DNA of 18,131 nucleotides from Desulfobacterales bacterium. GTDB taxonomy: Bacteria; Desulfobacterota; Desulfobacteria; Desulfobacterales; Desulfobacteraceae. Of this stretch, positions 15,644 to 18,131 are shown one piece after another. The stretch is taken from positions 1 through 18,131 of the forward strand of contig JAKSBB010001185.1 of NCBI GenBank assembly GCA_022361315.1. Reading direction: 5' to 3'. Both the position numbers and the translations under genes were made by a program. The notes below the pieces were generated by a model that searched no databases, was not told where the DNA came from, and was given only the letters and a program-made list of their open reading frames with translations. Numbering within the stretch: the stretch's first letter is position 1; each line of letters opens with the position of its first letter.

Positions 15644-16309
15644 CTATCCCAGTTTTTCTTCCACTTTGGTCCGCAGCCATGCCAGCCAGGGCTCAAACCC
15701 CGCTTCTGTTTTGGCAGAAATTTCAAACACCGGCATGCCCGGATGGACGCTTTTCATATTTTCAACGGCCAAGGGTGCATCAAAGTCCAGATAGGGAAGC
15801 AGATCAATCTTGTTCAAAATGGCGGCATCGGCCACCTGGAACATCAACGGGTACTTCAGAGGTTTATCTTCCCCTTCCGTGACACTGAGCACCACCGCCC
15901 TGGCATCCTCACCGATGTCAAACTCTGCCGGACATACCAGGTTGCCGATATTCTCCACGATGAGCAGATCCAGATCTTCGCAGCCCAGCTCCTTTGCCGA
16001 CGCCTCGATCAGATGGGCTGCCAGGTGGCAGTCCCCCCCGAACTGGTCCGTATTGATCTGGGTCACCTTGGCACCGGTCACCTGGAGACGGTCGGCATCG
16101 TTGGTGGTGCAGACATCTCCGACAATCACCCCCACCCGGATATCCGGCATCAGCTTTGCCAAGGTTTTGCAAAGGGTTTCCGTTTTTCCGGAGCCGGGTG
16201 AAGACATCATATTGAGGACAAAGACCTTCTGATCCCTGAACCAATTTCTGTTCTTATCCGCTTCGGTTTCATTTTTCTGGAGCACCCGTTTTTGAATATT
16301 TATTTCCAT
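15644..16309 (-). CDS. hypB: Hydrogenase nickel incorporation GTPase HypB
   Basis: A 221-residue GTPase that drives nickel delivery to [NiFe]-hydrogenase large subunits with HypA. The P-loop SSPGSGKT is at 36-43, GDVCTTNDADRL (64-75) holds the switch region, ENIGNLVCP is at 119-127 and the guanine specificity motif NKID at 166-169. The interface metal site C94-H95 (in GGDCHLAA) and C126 are kept. The histidine-rich N-terminal nickel-storage stretch of some HypB proteins is absent. It follows hypA by about 54 bases. hypCDEF are not in the window. Confidence 0.96.
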   Translation of the reverse strand: MEINIQKRVLQKNETEADKNRNWFRDQKVFVLNMMSSPGSGKTETLCKTLAKLMPDIRVGVIVGDVCTTNDADRLQVTGAKVTQINTDQFGGDCHLAAHLIEASAKELGCEDLDLLIVENIGNLVCPAEFDIGEDARAVVLSVTEGEDKPLKYPLMFQVADAAILNKIDLLPYLDFDAPLAVENMKSVHPGMPVFEISAKTEAGFEPWLAWLRTKVEEKLG

Positions 16310-16363
16310 GCCTGTATATTCCTGTACTAATTAATTTTTATAAAAGACCTTGCCGCTATCCGT

Positions 16364-18131
<1,768 letters not shown>

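Overview
The window looks like chromosomal DNA of a sulfate-reducing bacterium, most likely of the order Desulfobacterales. The evidence is an ATP sulfurylase gene (sat) with its own strong promoter and highly-expressed-type codon choice, [NiFe]-hydrogenase maturation genes, and a layout of housekeeping genes typical of Desulfobacterota. The genus is not decided by the sequence. There is no sign of a phage, transposon, CRISPR array, rRNA or tRNA. Nearly all genes lie on the minus strand; gltX is the only plus-strand gene.

Read in the direction of transcription (right to left), the right block is queA (C-terminal part, running off the window), tgt, hypA, hypB and a MEMO-family gene: two queuosine tRNA-modification enzymes run by overlap into two nickel-insertion proteins. 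gltX faces this block, and a strong GC hairpin separates the two ends. A divergent control region with a clear sigma-70 promoter and a 9-bp palindrome then starts the long central block: rpmF, acpP, rpiB, glyA, a dCMP deaminase, nrdR, ribD, ribE, ribBA, ribH, nusB, a metallo-beta-lactamase hydrolase and a pabB-pabC fusion. Many of these genes are spaced by a few bases or overlap. Together they serve riboflavin, folate/one-carbon and deoxynucleotide metabolism and growth. The fab genes usually found beside rpmF/acpP are absent.

Downstream of pabBC lies the most interesting locus. It encodes an exported DUF1573 protein whose reading frame is interrupted by one in-frame TGA exactly where the family has the first Cys of its CGC motif, giving U-G-C. 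The frame stays open on both sides and the domain continues without a break, with foldable RNA just after the TGA. This is best read as a selenoprotein. A HAD-family phosphatase follows, and then sat, which has its own promoter, an operator-like palindrome over the -10 box and a perfect 9-bp hairpin in its leader.
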